Both the position numbers and the translations under genes were made by a program. A DNA stretch of 64,000 nt from Corylus avellana (taxonomy: Eukaryota; Streptophyta; Magnoliopsida; Fagales; Betulaceae): contig NC_081542.1 in NCBI RefSeq assembly GCF_901000735.1, positions 40,095,321-40,159,320 of the forward strand, read 5' to 3'. Positions 1 to 12,862 of this stretch are shown piece after piece; the stretch's first letter is position 1, and the number at the start of each line of letters is the position of its first letter. The notes under the pieces are model-generated. The model saw only the letters and a list, made by a program, of their open reading frames with translations. It searched no databases and was not told the origin of the DNA.

Positions 1-22
1 TTCTCCAAAAAACATAGATCCT

Positions 23-485
23 TTGTCCAATGTACCATCTTCACCTCCTCCTCCAGTCCATTCCATAGTCACTCGTGCTCGCAATAAAATTCACAAGCCA
101 AAATTACTTCCAGATGGAACCATTAAATACCCTCTACCTCATGCCTTGGATACATCGGTTGCTTCTCCTAAGGTGGAACCCACCTGTTATTCATCCATAG
201 TCAAGCATGCAGTTGGGAGAGATGCTATGGCTGATGAGTTCAATACATTGTTGAAAAATGAAACATGGACCCTTGTTTCTCCTAAACCTACTATGAATAT
301 TGTAGGATCGAAGTGGGTTTTCCGAATCAAGCAAAAAGCAGATGGGAGTACTGAGAGATATAAGGCAAGACTAGTTGCCAAGGGTTTTCATTAGCAGGCC
401 AGGATTGATTTTGAGGAGACCTATATTCCTATGATTAAACCAATAACAATTTGTATTGTTTTATCTATTGCAGTCTCAGCTGGAT
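23..485 (+). pseudogene. copia polyprotein fragment: integrase-RT linker and start of RT
   Basis: The translation has the typical copia linker (VTRARNKIHKPK at about residues 16-27 of the open frame), then the start of RVT_2 with WTLV, KWVFRIK and YKARLVAKGF. An in-frame TAG follows GFH at 392-394, where relatives have a glutamine codon, so a C-to-T change is the simplest cause. The frame then continues to 485, where a non-autonomous element has inserted into a TGGAT target. The frame resumes at 16191. Not a host gene. Confidence 0.85.
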
Positions 486-1612
486 TGTAACATCCCGATA
501 TTTCTCTTCTTTTATCTTGTAAATAAATTGAGTGTTACACTGAAATAATCTTACACAACGGAAAATCTAAAAAGGCATTTATACAAATCTATGTGATTGT
601 ATAAACTCTAGACAAACTTCACCAACATAGAATCTCTATACATCTCAAATATGAAGCTCTAATCACAATTGCATAATTACCTTGACTTTCCATTCCTGCA
701 AGCACTACAAAAACTGTAAAATAATGAGTTAATTGATTCACAATAATATAAGTTATTATTGAAGCAATTATATCAAAAGGCCAGACATTTAATAAAACTA
801 CAAAGATTTGTATTATTGAATATCAATATCACTCTCAGTAAATAAGAATACTTAGAGTGGATTACATGAATGGATCATCATAGGTAATTACTTGTTGAAA
901 CCCATTTTGCTTCGCACAGTTTCTCTTTCTTTTAATATCTCTCACTGTCACTATTTCTATATTTTTCTCAGTGTCTCCAAAAACTCCCTCTCAATCTCCC
1001 ATGTTCTACTTCCATCTCTCTTAGCTCTCCTTCTCACAGGCTCTCTCTCCCTTTCTCAGTTTTGCTCTGATTCAACTAAAGGAAGGAGAATAAATAAGCA
1101 AAGAAACAAAGAAAGGAGAAGAAGAAGAAGAAAGGTGGATGGGGCTGTCTGTCAAAGAGAGAGAACTAAAGAACAAAGCATTAGTCAATAATTCAAAGAA
1201 GGTGAATGAGTGGGTGTGGGGTTGCTGTGAAGAAAATGGGGAAAGGAGAAGAAAAAAAATAGGAATTAGGTGGGTTTGTAGGCAAAGATGTGGCGAAAAA
1301 TAATAAAAAGTAATAATAAAAGAAAAAATAAAGATAAGGTGATTATGAGCAAGTATTGCAGGTTAACTCGCATTTTAAAATAATCTATCTATTGTCCTTA
1401 TTTAATCAGTCACCAACTATTATAATCATACTATAAATTCTATTAATCGGTCATCAATTATCATATCTCTTAAATCACGCAATAAAACAATCAGATATAA
1501 TCTCAAATCAATCTCATATGATCTAATAAATTCCTCAAGAATAAATATCATTACCTAATCATCATCAAATAAATATATCTAAAATAAGATTTTTAAAATC
1601 TGGAGTGCTACA
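486..1612 (-). repeat. 3' LTR of the non-autonomous gypsy-derived element
   Basis: About 1127 bp, beginning TGTAACATCCC on the + strand and ending GTGCTACA. Compared with its partner at 2033-3224 it lacks a block of roughly 65 bp near its start and carries scattered substitutions. The short open frame at 892-1191 is only LTR sequence and is repeated in the partner. Confidence 0.85.
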
Positions 1613-2032
1613 ATCTTTCCTCCTTAAAGGAATTTCGTCCTCGAAATTAAAACCCATAAATTACCACATAACTTCAAATTGAGCGACCAAATTTTTAAAC
1701 AAATCATACTTAAACCATAACTTACTCAAGTTACAAAATAACTTTAAACTGTAATCCATTCATAGAGTAAATACCATAACATATTCCATACTCAGGTGAT
1801 GTGAGACACCACAAGCACTATTCTTGGGCACCAATGTCACCGTTGGTAATCTTCAGGAAATTTCTTCATTCTCGGCCCTTAACTTTTGGCCCTTACACAT
1901 TTCATTGTGTCTTAATTGACACCCTAATAATATAACCCACTTTTGGCATCACCAACGTATGTCCACTAGTGGCCCTCATAGACTTGTGTACGCTCCCACC
2001 ATCTTAGGCTAGGCAATGCTTTGATACTATTT

Positions 2033-3224
2033 TATAACATCCTGATATTTCTCTTCTTTTATCTTGTAAATAAATTGAGTGTTACGCTGAAATAATCTTA
2101 AACAGCGAAAAATTTGAAATTTATCAATACAAAACAATACTCTTAAAAATACTTTTCTTTATACAAAATACCCACAATTATGCCAAACAAGGCATTTATA
2201 CAAATCTATATGACTGTATAAACTCTAGACAAACTTCACCAACTTAGAATCTCTGTACATCTCAAATATGAAGCTTTAATCACAACTGCATAATTACCTT
2301 GACTTTCCATTCCTGCAAGCACTACAAAAACTGTAAAGTAATGAGTCAATTGATTCACAATAATATAAATCATTGTTGAAGCAATTATATCAAAAAGCCA
2401 GGTATTTAATAAAATTACAAAGATTTGTATTATTGAATATTAATATCACTCTCAGTAAATAAGAATACTTACAATGGATTACATGAATAGATCATCATAG
2501 GTAATTTCTGGTTGAAACCCATTCTGCTTCGCACATTTTCTCTTTCTTTCAATATCTCTCATTGTCTCTATTTCTATATTTCTCTCACTATCTCCAAAAT
2601 CTCCCTCTCAATCTCCCATGTTCTGCTTCCATCTCTCTTAGCTCTCCTTCTCACAGGCTCTCTCTCCCTTTCTCAATTTTGCTCTGATTCAACTAAAGGG
2701 AGGAAAATAAATAAGCAAAGAAACAAAGAAAGAAGAAGAAGAAGAAATGTGGATGGGGTTGTCGGTCAAAGAGAGAGAACTAAAGAACAAAGCATTAGTC
2801 AATAATTCAAAGGAGAATGAATGGGTGTGGGGCTGCTGTGAAGAAAATGCAGAAAGGAGAAGAAAAATAAATAGGAATTAGGTGGGTTGGTCGGCAAAGA
2901 TGTGGAGAAAAATAATAAAAAGTAATAATAAAATAAAAGAGAAAGATAAGGTGATTATGAGCAAGTATTGCAGGTTAACTCGCATTTTAAAATAATCTGT
3001 CTATTGTCCTTATTTAATCAATCACTAACTATTATAATCATACTCCAAATTCTATTAATCGATCATCAATTATCATATCTCTTAAATCACCCAATAAAAC
3101 AATCAGATATAATCTCAAATCAATCTCATATGATCTAATAAATTCCTAAAGAATAAATGTCATTACCTAATCATCATCAAATAAATATATCTAAAATAAG
3201 ACTTTTAAAATCTAGGGTGCTACA
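2033..3224 (-). repeat. 5' LTR of the non-autonomous gypsy-derived element
   Basis: About 1192 bp. The terminal dinucleotide has decayed from TG to TA (TATAACATCC). The other end reads GGGTGCTACA and abuts the TSD copy TGGAT at 3225-3229. Confidence 0.85.
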
Positions 3225-3744
3225 TGGATGGTCTATTTCTAGTGATCCAAATAATCAATTATGCTCAAGACAACTTAATTAAAGGGTTAATTAGGCTTTA
3301 GGCCACTAGGGACATCTGGAGGGGCATTTTTGAAAATTTTTGGATCTCGAAGCTAAAGTAGATGAATGCTCGTGTGGGGGACCACACACAAGCGCTTGCC
3401 TAACAACCGTACACGAAGGCTCGGGTAGGGACCAGGTCAAGCACTCGTTGACCTTTTGTTGACAGCTAGTTTTTACCTGCGCGTGTCACCTGCCACCTAA
3501 CCCCACTGAACAACAGTACACGGGTGCTCGCCCCTTTCCTGTTATTCACCATTTTACCCTTAGACTCACCCCTATAAATACTACATAACCCCGTTCTATT
3601 TTCTCCACCCCAGAAGCTTAAGGAAACTCTGTCATTTTGGTTTTTGTGAGAGTACTGAGATTTTGTGGGTATTGGTGGATTTTACTTGGTGGTCTTGCTC
3701 GGTTGAGGTAATATTTACCATTTTCTTGAGTTTCGTTCGAAATA

Positions 3745-5481
3745 CACCACAAAAAAAAAACAAGGTTTAGTGACATGGTTATTTGGGGCATTTTTGTCCA
3801 AAAAAAGGTTTCTATTGATTTCGTAACGCTTGATTAGGGGTACTTGGGACACGTCGGTTTTTATGGCTACTAGAATTTAAGTTTGAGACCTTTTTTTTAC
3901 TAAAAAACGCGTAAAAAAAGGGACGTTTGGAACAAAGGGCCCCTATTTTTAAAAGGAGGCGCTTAGTGGTGAAAAATGCCCATTTTTTAGAATGAGGGCG
4001 CTTCCTAGGCAAGCACCCTCTTTTTTAAAAGGGAGAGCTTGTCTTGGAAGCGCCCTCATTCTAAAAAGGGGGCACTTAAGTGGGCAAGCGTCCCCTTTCA
4101 TAAAAGGGGACGTTTGCATATAAAGCGCCCCTATTTCTATATGGGAGCGCTTCCACACCGCGAAGCGCCTCCAATAATTAATATATGGCGAAAATGTTTT
4201 CCCATGCAATGTATATATATTTTTTATTTTCTCCTGATATACAGTACGCAATACAATATTGTATTGCATATTTTGTCCATAAATATTGCATTAATCCATA
4301 AATATTTTCTCCATTCATCAATCTGATACAATCTTATACATATCTCACAATACATATCTAATCCATATATACAATCTCATCTCTTATAAGACATCTAAAT
4401 TCAAAATGATGATATGATAAACACAAAGTGTACCACATCTTAAAGAGTTAACAAAAATTGTACCATACATATGAAATAAAATATCCAAAACGATATTATA
4501 AACACAGTATGTACCACCTCTTTAAAAAGTTTACAAAAATTTTATATTGCATATGAAATAAAATATATCAACGGGTTCACTTAGCACTTGGCATCAAATA
4601 CGTACCCAACCTAACAAGTCAAGTATACGTACGTCACTTAACGATTACCTGCAAATGATAAAACCAAAAAAAATATTAAATTACAAACCTATATCTAACT
4701 ATTTTGAAAGTGCAAACCTATATATAACTAGATTATATTACAAGTACTAAAATATGAAGATCTATACATACTTTGTGATGATCCATGATGGTCGCCTTCT
4801 GCATCAGCTGCATACTCATCTTCATTTGTTAATCCATTCTCACCTATATATAAATAGATGCAAATGTATATTATGCAATCATATATATGTTCTTAAGTCA
4901 ACGGTAATGAATTGTGTTTGAGTAGCTAGTTCCCCTATAAAAGGATAAAAGATAAAGGAAGAACAAAATAAAATAATTTTTATTGTGTTTAAGTTATATA
5001 AGCCAACATTAAAGGATAAAAGATAAGCCAACATTAGAATTTCAAATTTTATGTTGTTCTTCCTTTATCTTTTATCATTTATCGTGTTTAAGTTTTTTTT
5101 GATATAACTTAATGTTTGAGCAACTAGTTCCCTTATATAACTAAAAATAATTTCGGTGCGCCTGCTATCCAGGTGTCATTATTTTAGGGCGCCTAGCTGG
5201 CAGGCGCCCCTAATTAATGGCGCTTACCATCCAGGCGCCCTTAATTAAGGGCAAGCAGCGCGTCCCTAATTAAGGGCGCTTGCCAGCCAGACACACTTAA
5301 TTAACTAAATTGGGGCATGCTCTATTGGAATGTCTCGAATTAAGAGGATGTTTTTCTGCGTAAGCGTTGCTAATTTTATTATGTGTCGTTTACACCATAA
5401 AACGTCCCTATAAGGGGATGTTTTATTAAAGCACCTCTATTCCAAGCGTTAGTAAACCTTGTTTTTTTTTTTTTTGTAGTG
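3745..5481. mobile_element. Non-autonomous CACTA DNA transposon, complete with TSD
   Basis: The right end is CACTACAAAAAA (as reverse complement, ending at 5481) and the left end is CACCACAAAAAA (one change from the CACTA terminus). The 3-bp TSD ATA is at 3742-3744 and 5482-5484. Inside there is no transposase. The subterminal parts carry many GC-rich words of the form GGGGCGCTTG in both orientations (for example 4060-4170 and 5155-5290), the usual transposase-binding style of subterminal repeats. Short open frames here are not genes. A second member of the family is at 54947-55938. Confidence 0.85.
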
Positions 5482-6377
5482 ATAGCTTAGTTGTTGTAAG
5501 CTTTTTGTTGGTTAGCATTTCCCTATTTTATTTTACTGTTTAAGAACATTGTTATGCTTAGAATAGTGATAGAAAGCCTTTTGATAGCATAAGAAACCAT
5601 TAGAAAGCTCGAGAAATAAGTGGGTCAAATGAGGTTTCCACCTGAACCTCACTGGACGAACGCTCGTCCATAGGTCGAGAGCTCGCCAAGGAACGTTCAG
5701 GAGATTGCCTTTTTGGCCAAGTACCCAACGACCCCTGTTTTTGAGCCTAGGATTTGGTTTAGTGAACTTAGGACTAATAGGGGGATTTTCCACAGATTTG
5801 GAGAACCCGAACTTATTGGAGGATTTCTCATAGACTTTAATCGACCCAGGTGAGTTTTAACTCACATAATGCTTGCCTTTATTTTCCCACATTTGCATGT
5901 CTATTTTGTGTATCAAAACATGCATGTTTGCAACTCTCACGGAAACATATTTTCTGCTACACATGAACTCTAGCATTTGTGAAAAATGTTGTACTTAATA
6001 TGTTAACAAAAGTGAGACTTGTTAAAGCATGCATGTAAAATATGGACAAGATAAATTGCATCGTATGACATGATACACCGGTACGTGCGGGATAACGGCC
6101 ATGGGCTTACTATACATGTTAACTTTATGGTCAAGTATGTGTGTTGTTATATGGCCCTTGGATCCAATGGTTATTTCGTGACTAGTGCAGCCTTAACGGG
6201 CGGTCACTACAAGGCGTAAATCATTAGTGATGTGGGCCACCCAAGGTTGGACTAGGTCGTGCCACTAATGTTATCTACGGTAGCGTACAATATCTGGGGA
6301 TCCGGTGTTGTATTACAAGTCCCTCGGGACAGCGCCAATCCTCCTTAGAAGGGGTAATATCTTAGGTAGACCATACT

Positions 6378-6887
6378 TGTAACACCCCGGTCCCATATTG
6401 GGAAGATGAGAAGAAGCCCACATAGAGTGGGTAGTTTATAAAGATAGTCTTGAGTGCTAAGTCTCACATTGTCTAGCTACTAGGTGAAATTGGGCTTTAT
6501 AATGAATTCTAGAGAAGCTCCAAATTGACTAGTCATTTTAGGGTGATAGTGCAGATGTGGCTAATGCTTTTCCCAGGGTCGTTACAAGTGCTATCAGAGC
6601 CACCTAGTAACGTTAGGTCATGTGGTATCACCTCAGTCCCATATTTAACGACAACGTTAAGAATTTAAGAGAGAGAGTTTGTAACACCTTGGTCCCATAT
6701 TGGGAAGATGATAGAAGCACACATAGAGTGGGTAGTTTATAAAGATAGTCATGAGTACTAAGTCTCACATTACCTAGTTATTAGGTGAAACTGGGCTTTA
6801 TAATGAATTCTAGGGAAACTCTAAATTGACTAGTCATTTTGGGGTGATAGCGCAAATGTGGCTAACGCTTTTCCCTGAGTCGTTACA
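6378..6887 (+). mobile_element. TRIM (terminal-repeat retrotransposon in miniature) with TSD
   Basis: LTRs of 209 bp (6378-6586) and 208 bp (6680-6887) both begin TGTAACACC and end CGTTACA. They flank 93 bp that starts with a Met-type primer-binding site (TGCTATCAGAGCC, one mismatch) and ends with the purine tract AAGAGAGAGAG. The 5-bp TSD ATACT is at 6373-6377 and 6888-6892. No coding capacity. It lies inside the chromovirus-like solo LTR. I saw no 5S-like sequence, so it is not a Cassandra element. Confidence 0.9.
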
Positions 6888-7051
6888 ATACTATTGAACT
6901 ATCACTGTTACTTATGATTATAAGCATGTATTATATATCTATATCACACCTATGGAAAACCGGCATGATTAAACTCTTACATAGAGTTCACCACTAAACT
7001 GGCATGGGTATTATGTGCATTAACATTCACAAAATCTTTAGACTTACCCCC

Positions 7052-8242
7052 TGATGTGGTATTTTTGTGACCAAAAATATCAATAATAAAAATTACCACT
7101 CGCAATAGTACGAATCTTGTAGGATAGGGCTATATTGAGGGTGTCGAACCTCAAGGACTGCAGGGGTTTAATTATCAAAATTTAAAAGATTAAAGTTAAC
7201 TTAATTAAAAGGGGGATTTGATTTGATTTGCTTAAAAACTAAAGTGCATGAAAATAAAAGGAGTAAATATATGAGAGAGAGAGTAGAGTATTGACTTCAC
7301 CACGATCCACACATCAATGGTCAATTGTATTCAATTCAAGCTTTTTATTTTATGCATATTATAATTCAAACAAGAAAAACATGATTGAGAAATAATTTCA
7401 TACAATCAATGGAATAGCATAACCCATCTTCGGTTGGCACGGATCGTCTACCTAAATTACACTAAGCTAGGGTGTAGTACAATCCGTCTTTCCTAGGTAT
7501 GGTCTATCTAACCCTGTTGATTGCATGTCGATTAAGAACCATTGTATAACCATCATTCTCATGATCACAGAAAATAAGAATGATTTGAGTTCAATAATAA
7601 TAAAATAATTTCTAAGACAAGATAAGAATTTTACTAATATTGAATTGGAATTTAAGAACAATTGCATTTAATATGAAGAACATAAATCAATTGTAGCAAT
7701 CCTCAGAGTTATACAATCAATATGCATAAATAAAAGAACTAAAAATTAAATACAATCAAACCATTGTGCTTGGAAAGGGCTACATCAATACCCCACAATT
7801 GGGTTTAGCTGCTCATGATCTTCTAGGCTCCACAGACAATTTACTGAAATTTTAGCTCTAAGAGGCGGTGTGTTTTTTCTCAATGCTTAGAGGCCTATTT
7901 ATAAGGCTTAGGAGAGTCCTAGAAGCCCTAGGAATCCCAGAAAAATCCTAATTCAGTCTCCCAGTCGGATTGGGAGACCTAGAAAAACTTTCCTTATCAA
8001 TTTCAGACTCTTTTTAGTCTCTACCACGCGTGTGCGCTCGAGCACACTGTAGCTATAGTAATTTTGCTACAGTAGTGCTACAGTGCTTGAATTGCATTTT
8101 GAGCCCAAAATCAATGATTTTCTTGTATCTTTATTAAACACCTGAAAACATAAAAACAAAATAAAATCAAACAAATAACAATGCTAAGGAATTAACATAT
8201 GCAAATTAAGAGGCTTGAATGTGCAACATTCGACGCTTATCA
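7052..8242 (-). repeat. 3' LTR of the Athila-like element
   Basis: 1191 bp, + strand start TGATGTGGTATTTTTG and end CGACGCTTATCA. It is uninterrupted and serves as the reference showing where the solo LTR entered the partner copy (after CATTGTATAAC). Contains the CG-rich word TGCGCTCGAGCACAC near 8032. Confidence 0.85.
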
Positions 8243-9638
8243 CACCCTCAAACTTACATATTGCTAGTCCCTTAGCAATACAAAACAGAAAATAAACTGA
8301 AAAATAAAAAGATAAGTCCATCTTTCGTGGGATGTACGATTGCATTTAGCGTATGCAATAAGCCTTTTAAACCCCTAAGCATTCCCTAGAGGACGAGTGA
8401 AGTCTCGTGAGGGTTTTTCAGGAATGATACCCACAAACATTGTCATCATTATGTCATTTAAAAGGATAAAGCATCACAAAAATAATGGTTCTCATTCCTT
8501 AGCAAGCTTAAAATTAAAAACTCCATCTTCAAAATTCCAAGGAGTTATAAGTCAAATCACTTACCAATGGTAGATTGAGATATACAAATTTCAATTAGTG
8601 CAAAGTGAACTAACACATAATCATGGGGCTTCAAAATAATTCCAATATGAAAGAATCAACATCTCAGAATTCATTGGACTTCATATCAATTGAAACAACC
8701 AAGGCGTAAATATATATATACATTTTTTTTTTCTCTTTTTTTTTTCTTTTTTTTTTTTGTAGGCTTTGCAATGCTTAGCTCCCTTAAGCTTTCTAGTTGA
8801 CCCATATATCGAGTGTTAGGCCAATGTCTCCCAAACCAAATGGCTTTAGGGCATTAGGTGTGAAGACACCCCTTACTAATTCGAGTCAAAAAGGCTACAA
8901 AGCTAAGCTAGCCATTTTATTAATCAACCAAAAAATTTCACTTTTTGACGCGAACACTCACTGCTTAATGAGGCAAGAGGTCCGGTAACTCAGCGAAAAA
9001 TTCAAATTTGAATTTTTTTTTTTTTTTAATAGCATGCCAAAGTTATTCACCTAATATGTCACCCAACAGACTTCAAGCTATTGAAAACAAACATAATTGG
9101 TCTCAAAATTCATACCTCACAGACATGTGCTAGTGTGCTCAAGATAGATTTAAATTGAAACAAGAAGCATCTTATGTTGCCAAACGTAAGTAATAAGACT
9201 CAAAATCCCTACATCATAAGATCATGTGTTCACAACTTTAAGCCTACCAATGAATTTCAAACCAAAATCAAAGCTCAACCATATGCTTAAGAATGACATA
9301 ACAATAATAATGGACCGTGTTTTGTTTTTCCATACCCCCAAACTTGAATCATACATTGTCCCCAATGTATGTATAGAACTAAAGAATAAGATCAAGAGTA
9401 TAGAAATACCTGAATGAGCGGATGTGGGCATATCATACCCCCAAACTTGAATGCAAAAACACATGTCCTAAAAAAGTGTGATACTCCAACCAAATACCAA
9501 TCAAGTGCACACATTGTTGTAAAAATATAAATGAAGAATGAAGCAACAATGGATAAAATAAACCTGGATGGAGATCATGTACCCTGGTGGAATGAGTCAA
9601 GCGCACAGGGCCTGCCACTCGATCTTATAAGGTATTTC
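8243..9638 (-). other. Non-coding 3' internal region of the Athila-like element
   Basis: No coding frame that I can recognise. It has long poly-T runs (8728-8758, 9009-9027 on +) and purine-tract look-alikes CAAGTTTGGGGGTA on the minus strand near 9337 and 9437, resembling extra polypurine tracts. Pol would normally lie upstream of this region and is absent. Confidence 0.6.
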
Positions 9639-10088
9639 TCAATGTAAGTCCGAGTCCCGAAGGATCTTACCTCGATCCTTCAGAAGTCCAATCAACCTCT
9701 TCCATCCCTTCTTCTTTATGATCATGTAGCACCCCACAAGGAAGAGGATTCCTCTTAACATCCCGAAACTGCTTTTCTCAGCTAATAGGTCTGGATGCTC
9801 CCCATGATGATGTTCAGGGTGTTTGTCCCGAATTGGTTTCATGATCAATCTCTTGTCTCTATGGGAGTTCTCAAAAACTGGGGTAGCCAGGGAATTTAAC
9901 AAAAAAATTTTCACCCCAATGAAATCCACTTCAGCAACCTTTGAATGAAATATGTTTCCTGTGGGGTTGTCATCAGGTGGTGGAGTACTTGAAGTGAGAG
10001 GCATAGGCTCCGATGGGTTGCTCCATGATGGAACTTCAAATAGAGGATCAGGAGGTGGGTCTTCAACAGTTTCTCCAATGTCATCCAA
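9639..10088 (-). pseudogene. Athila-like polyprotein remnant downstream of protease
   Basis: An open frame of 149 codons follows the protease with little spacing. It begins with an acidic, proline-rich stretch and ends with a basic one (IIKKKGWKRLIGLLKD). I infer that it joins the protease tail to the C-terminal end of an ancestral pol by a large internal deletion, because RT and integrase motifs are absent. Not recognisable as a host gene. Confidence 0.5.
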
Positions 10089-10118
10089 GAGGAAACATGC
10101 ATTCTGATCGAGCGCATT

Positions 10119-10530
10119 CTAGAAGGCATTGAAGATGTTCAATTTGATCTTCATATTTCCAAAAGAGATCTTCATTACTCCGGTCTGGCAATTGATGTAT
10201 GCATTGGCTGTGGCGAGGAAAGGACGCCCAAGGATGATAGGAATATGCTTCTCTGGATTTGGGACTGGTTCTGTGTCCAAAACTATAAAGTCAACTGGAT
10301 AATAGAACTTGTCCACCTTGATAATGACATCTTCCACAATCCCACGGGGTTTCTTGATCGGGCGGTTAGCCAATTGCAAGACAGTACTTGTCGGTTTCAA
10401 TTCCCCTAGGCCCAGTTTCTGATATACCGAGTATGGAAGCAAATTAACACCAGCTCCTAAGTTGAGGAGAGCTCTCTCAATCTCAGTGTTTCCGATGACG
10501 CATGAAATTGTAGGTGCTCCAGGGTCTTTG
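10119..10530 (-). pseudogene. Retropepsin-like aspartic protease of the Athila-like element, active site mutated
   Basis: The minus-strand frame reads NLGAGVNLLPYSVYQKLGLG and then ILGRPFLATANAYINC, the core of the Athila-type protease. Family members have D-L/S-G at the first position; here the codon is AAC (N), so the catalytic aspartate is lost. The ATG-less open frame starting at 10442 begins inside the domain and should not be taken as a start. Confidence 0.75.
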
Positions 10531-10930
10531 AACTTTGGAGGAGTGTTATGCTGAATCAGAGAGCTTACTTGCTCGGTGAGAATGACCTTCTTGGGAATGT
10601 GCTTCTAATTCTTCCTCTTTTGAGTGCACAAGTCCTTGAGAAATTTTGCATAAGTTGGAATTTGCTTGATGGCATCAAGGAGTGGGATGTTGATTTGAAC
10701 CTGCTTGAAGGTTTCCATCATGTCTTGTATCTTCTCTCTTTGTTTCCCGAAGTGGGAGGGTGCCTAGAGACGTTCTGGGAAGGGGGCATTAGGCTCATAT
10801 GGTACCTCAGGAGTGGGGCAGATGATAAAGATGCCTCGATGCTTACTTGTTTACCCTTGTCCTGATGCAGATTCTGTGGGGTCTCATTTTGCTCATCCTT
10901 CTTCTCCTCCACATGATTGTCAACTATTCT

Positions 10931-12235
10931 TCAGCTTCGCAATGTGGTGATGGCTTGAACTTGCTGATAGTATGAAGTGCCCTCATCGACCATATAGTGC
11001 CCCTTAGGATTTACCACTGGCTGACTTGTAAGCTTTCCTTCGTCCCTTTTGTTGAGGGTGTTGGCAAGTTGTTCGACTTGAGCTTCCAGCTTGGCAATGG
11101 ATTGGGTATGTGAGTTTACTATCTCCTCTTGAGCCTTGATTGACTGCTTTATCTCGCTGGTCAGCTCACTCATTGCTTTTAGCATCCGATCCTCAAAATT
11201 AGACTCTGTGGGAGACTGGTAGTGCTGTTGTGGAGGCCGGTAAGTGGAATGAGGTTGGTAGGGCTGCCCGTTGGATTGAGCTTGATTCTGTGGCCCTGGG
11301 CTAAGTTGCCCGAATTTGAATTCTTCCACGAGAAATTTGGATGATTTCTCCACCCGGGGTTGTAAGTATTGGAATATGGATCATTACCCGGTCGGGAGAA
11401 AGCTGTATTAACCTGCTCATTACCAATATCAGTAAAATTTCCAGCAAGATGGCAGTTATTTACATGGTGCATAGAACTTAAACAAAATGAGCAAGATTCA
11501 TGTGGTGTGTGCATATGGGTAGTATGAGGAGCAAAACCAGCAGTCATCCATTGGTCTAGCTTCTTGGTGATAGCCTCAACTACTTGGTTAGCCATGTTTG
11601 GGGAATGGCCTGCTTCATACAAACTCTTTGTCTTGAGTGCTTTAGGTGCTGGTGCCCTTCGTTTGGTGGAGACCTGTTGAAGAGAATTGTTACTCAAATT
11701 TTCAAACATAGCCCATGCTTCATCTTCACTTTTTAACATGAAAGTTCCCCCACATGATGCATCTACCATTTTTCTATTGGACTCGGTTAGGCCATCATAA
11801 AAACACTGCACTAGCTGCCATTTTGGGACAGCGTGGTGTGGACATGATCTAAGCAAGCTCTGTAACCTATCCCAAGTCTCATGGAAATCTTCTCCCTCAT
11901 ATTGGGAGAAGGTAGTAATGGCTCTCCTAGTGTCATTGGTCATTCCTATGGGGTAATACTTCTTAAGAAATTCTTGTTGCAATTGAGCCCAAGAAGTGAT
12001 AGAATTGGGTGTTAAGGACTGGAACCAATGTTTGGCTTTTTCCTTGAGGGAGAAAGGAAAAAGACGCATCCTTAGGGGCATCCTCAGTAAATCCGTTCAT
12101 TTTAGTGGTATCACAAATTGCTTCGAAATCACTGAGGAAGTCATAAGGATTTTCAGTGCTAAGCCCTAGGAAAGAAGGTAAACTTCGTATAGTGCTGGGC
12201 TTAATTTCATAATGGGTTGCCGTAATTTCCGGCAA
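10931..12235 (-). pseudogene. Gypsy gag (Retrotrans_gag domain), frameshifted
   Basis: Three overlapping minus-strand frames together give one gag. The N-terminal part (11963-12235) has PYDFLSDFEAICDT. The core (11179-12081) has LKEKAKHWFQSL, ITSWAQLQQEFLKKYYP and GEDFHETWDRLQ, the Retrotrans_gag signature. A glutamine-rich tail with a coiled-coil-like segment follows (10931-11353). Frame changes near 12070 and 11200-11350 break it. Capsid/nucleocapsid protein of the Athila-like element; non-functional. Confidence 0.85.
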
Positions 12236-12479
12236 CCGGAAACATGTGGGAGTAGTGTAAGTGGTAGGAAGATAGTGATCTTCAATGCTACGTGGTTATC
12301 GTCCCCCATGGTCTCAGTGGAACGCTCTTCTAGCAAATTAGAGTTCTTTTAGGATCTAATTTGTCTAAGGGTGCGTTCAATTTCAAGGTCACAAGAAATT
12401 AATGGAAAAGACAAAGAACGACGACCTCTCATAAACTAAACAGAAATTTAAAAAGAACAGAAAGAAAATAAGCTAAAAA

Positions 12480-12862
12480 CAGAAAACAAACAAAGCTCAC
12501 AAAAGGCCTTAGATTGCACTCAGGGTTCTGGATGCAAGCTGCCGCAAGTGCGCTCGATCGCACGACAAGGTGCGCTCGAGCGTACAGTTGCAGATGGGTG
12601 GGAGCACACGAGGAGAGGGCTCGAGCGCTGCTGGCTTAGTGATTGCTGAAGTGCGTCCGTGCGCTCGATCGCACGCGGTCTGCGCTCGATCGCAGTCACA
12701 GAGAAGGCAGCTTACGGACCTGTTTGCAAATTCTAAAAATAAAACAAAAACAAAACACAAACAGAATTAAAATTAGCAGAAAAATAAATTATTAAGCTAA
12801 AACCAATCCTTAAATTTTGGCAATAAAACCGTTAAGCAGTCCCCGGCAACGGCGGTAAAAAT
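12480..12862 (-). other. 5' leader and tRNA-Asp primer-binding site of the Athila-like element
   Basis: Between gag and the 5' LTR. The minus strand just inside the LTR carries the tRNA-Asp primer-binding site (12840-12858). The rest has four copies of a CG-rich word of the form TGCGCTCGATCGCAC (12549-12590 and 12659-12695), also seen in LTRs elsewhere in the window. Confidence 0.7.

Larger units (their letters stand above)
486..3224 (-). mobile_element. Non-autonomous gypsy-derived LTR element (LARD/TRIM type), complete with TSD
   Basis: Two long direct repeats (486-1612 and 2033-3224) flank only 420 bp of internal DNA. The 5-bp TSD TGGAT is at 481-485 and 3225-3229. On the minus strand the internal end next to the 486-1612 LTR reads AATTTCGAGGACGAAATTCC and then a purine run. 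That is the conserved 3' end of chromovirus (Tekay/Del type) polyproteins with its polypurine tract. Next to the other LTR (about 2019-2032) lies a degenerate initiator-Met primer-binding site (AGTATCAAAGC). The element therefore reads on the minus strand and has lost gag and pol. It sits directly in the copia RT. Confidence 0.85.

Noticed and set aside
892..1191. Open frame of 99 codons with a basic tail, repeated at 2512-2805
   Set aside because: Both lie at the same place in the two LTRs of one element and on the strand opposite to it; leucine/serine-rich and arginine-rich low complexity. LTR sequence, not a gene.
3812..4326. Open frames within the GC-rich arms of the CACTA element
   Set aside because: Inverted GGGGCGCTTG words give open frames on both strands; no transposase or other motif.
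6378..6887. Cassandra-type TRIM carrying 5S rRNA sequence
   Set aside because: Neither this TRIM nor the one at 20547-20869 contains a 5S-like internal promoter.
9226..9464. Short open frames on both strands downstream of the Athila-like gag
   Set aside because: They overlap purine-tract look-alikes in the non-coding 3' internal region and match no family I know.
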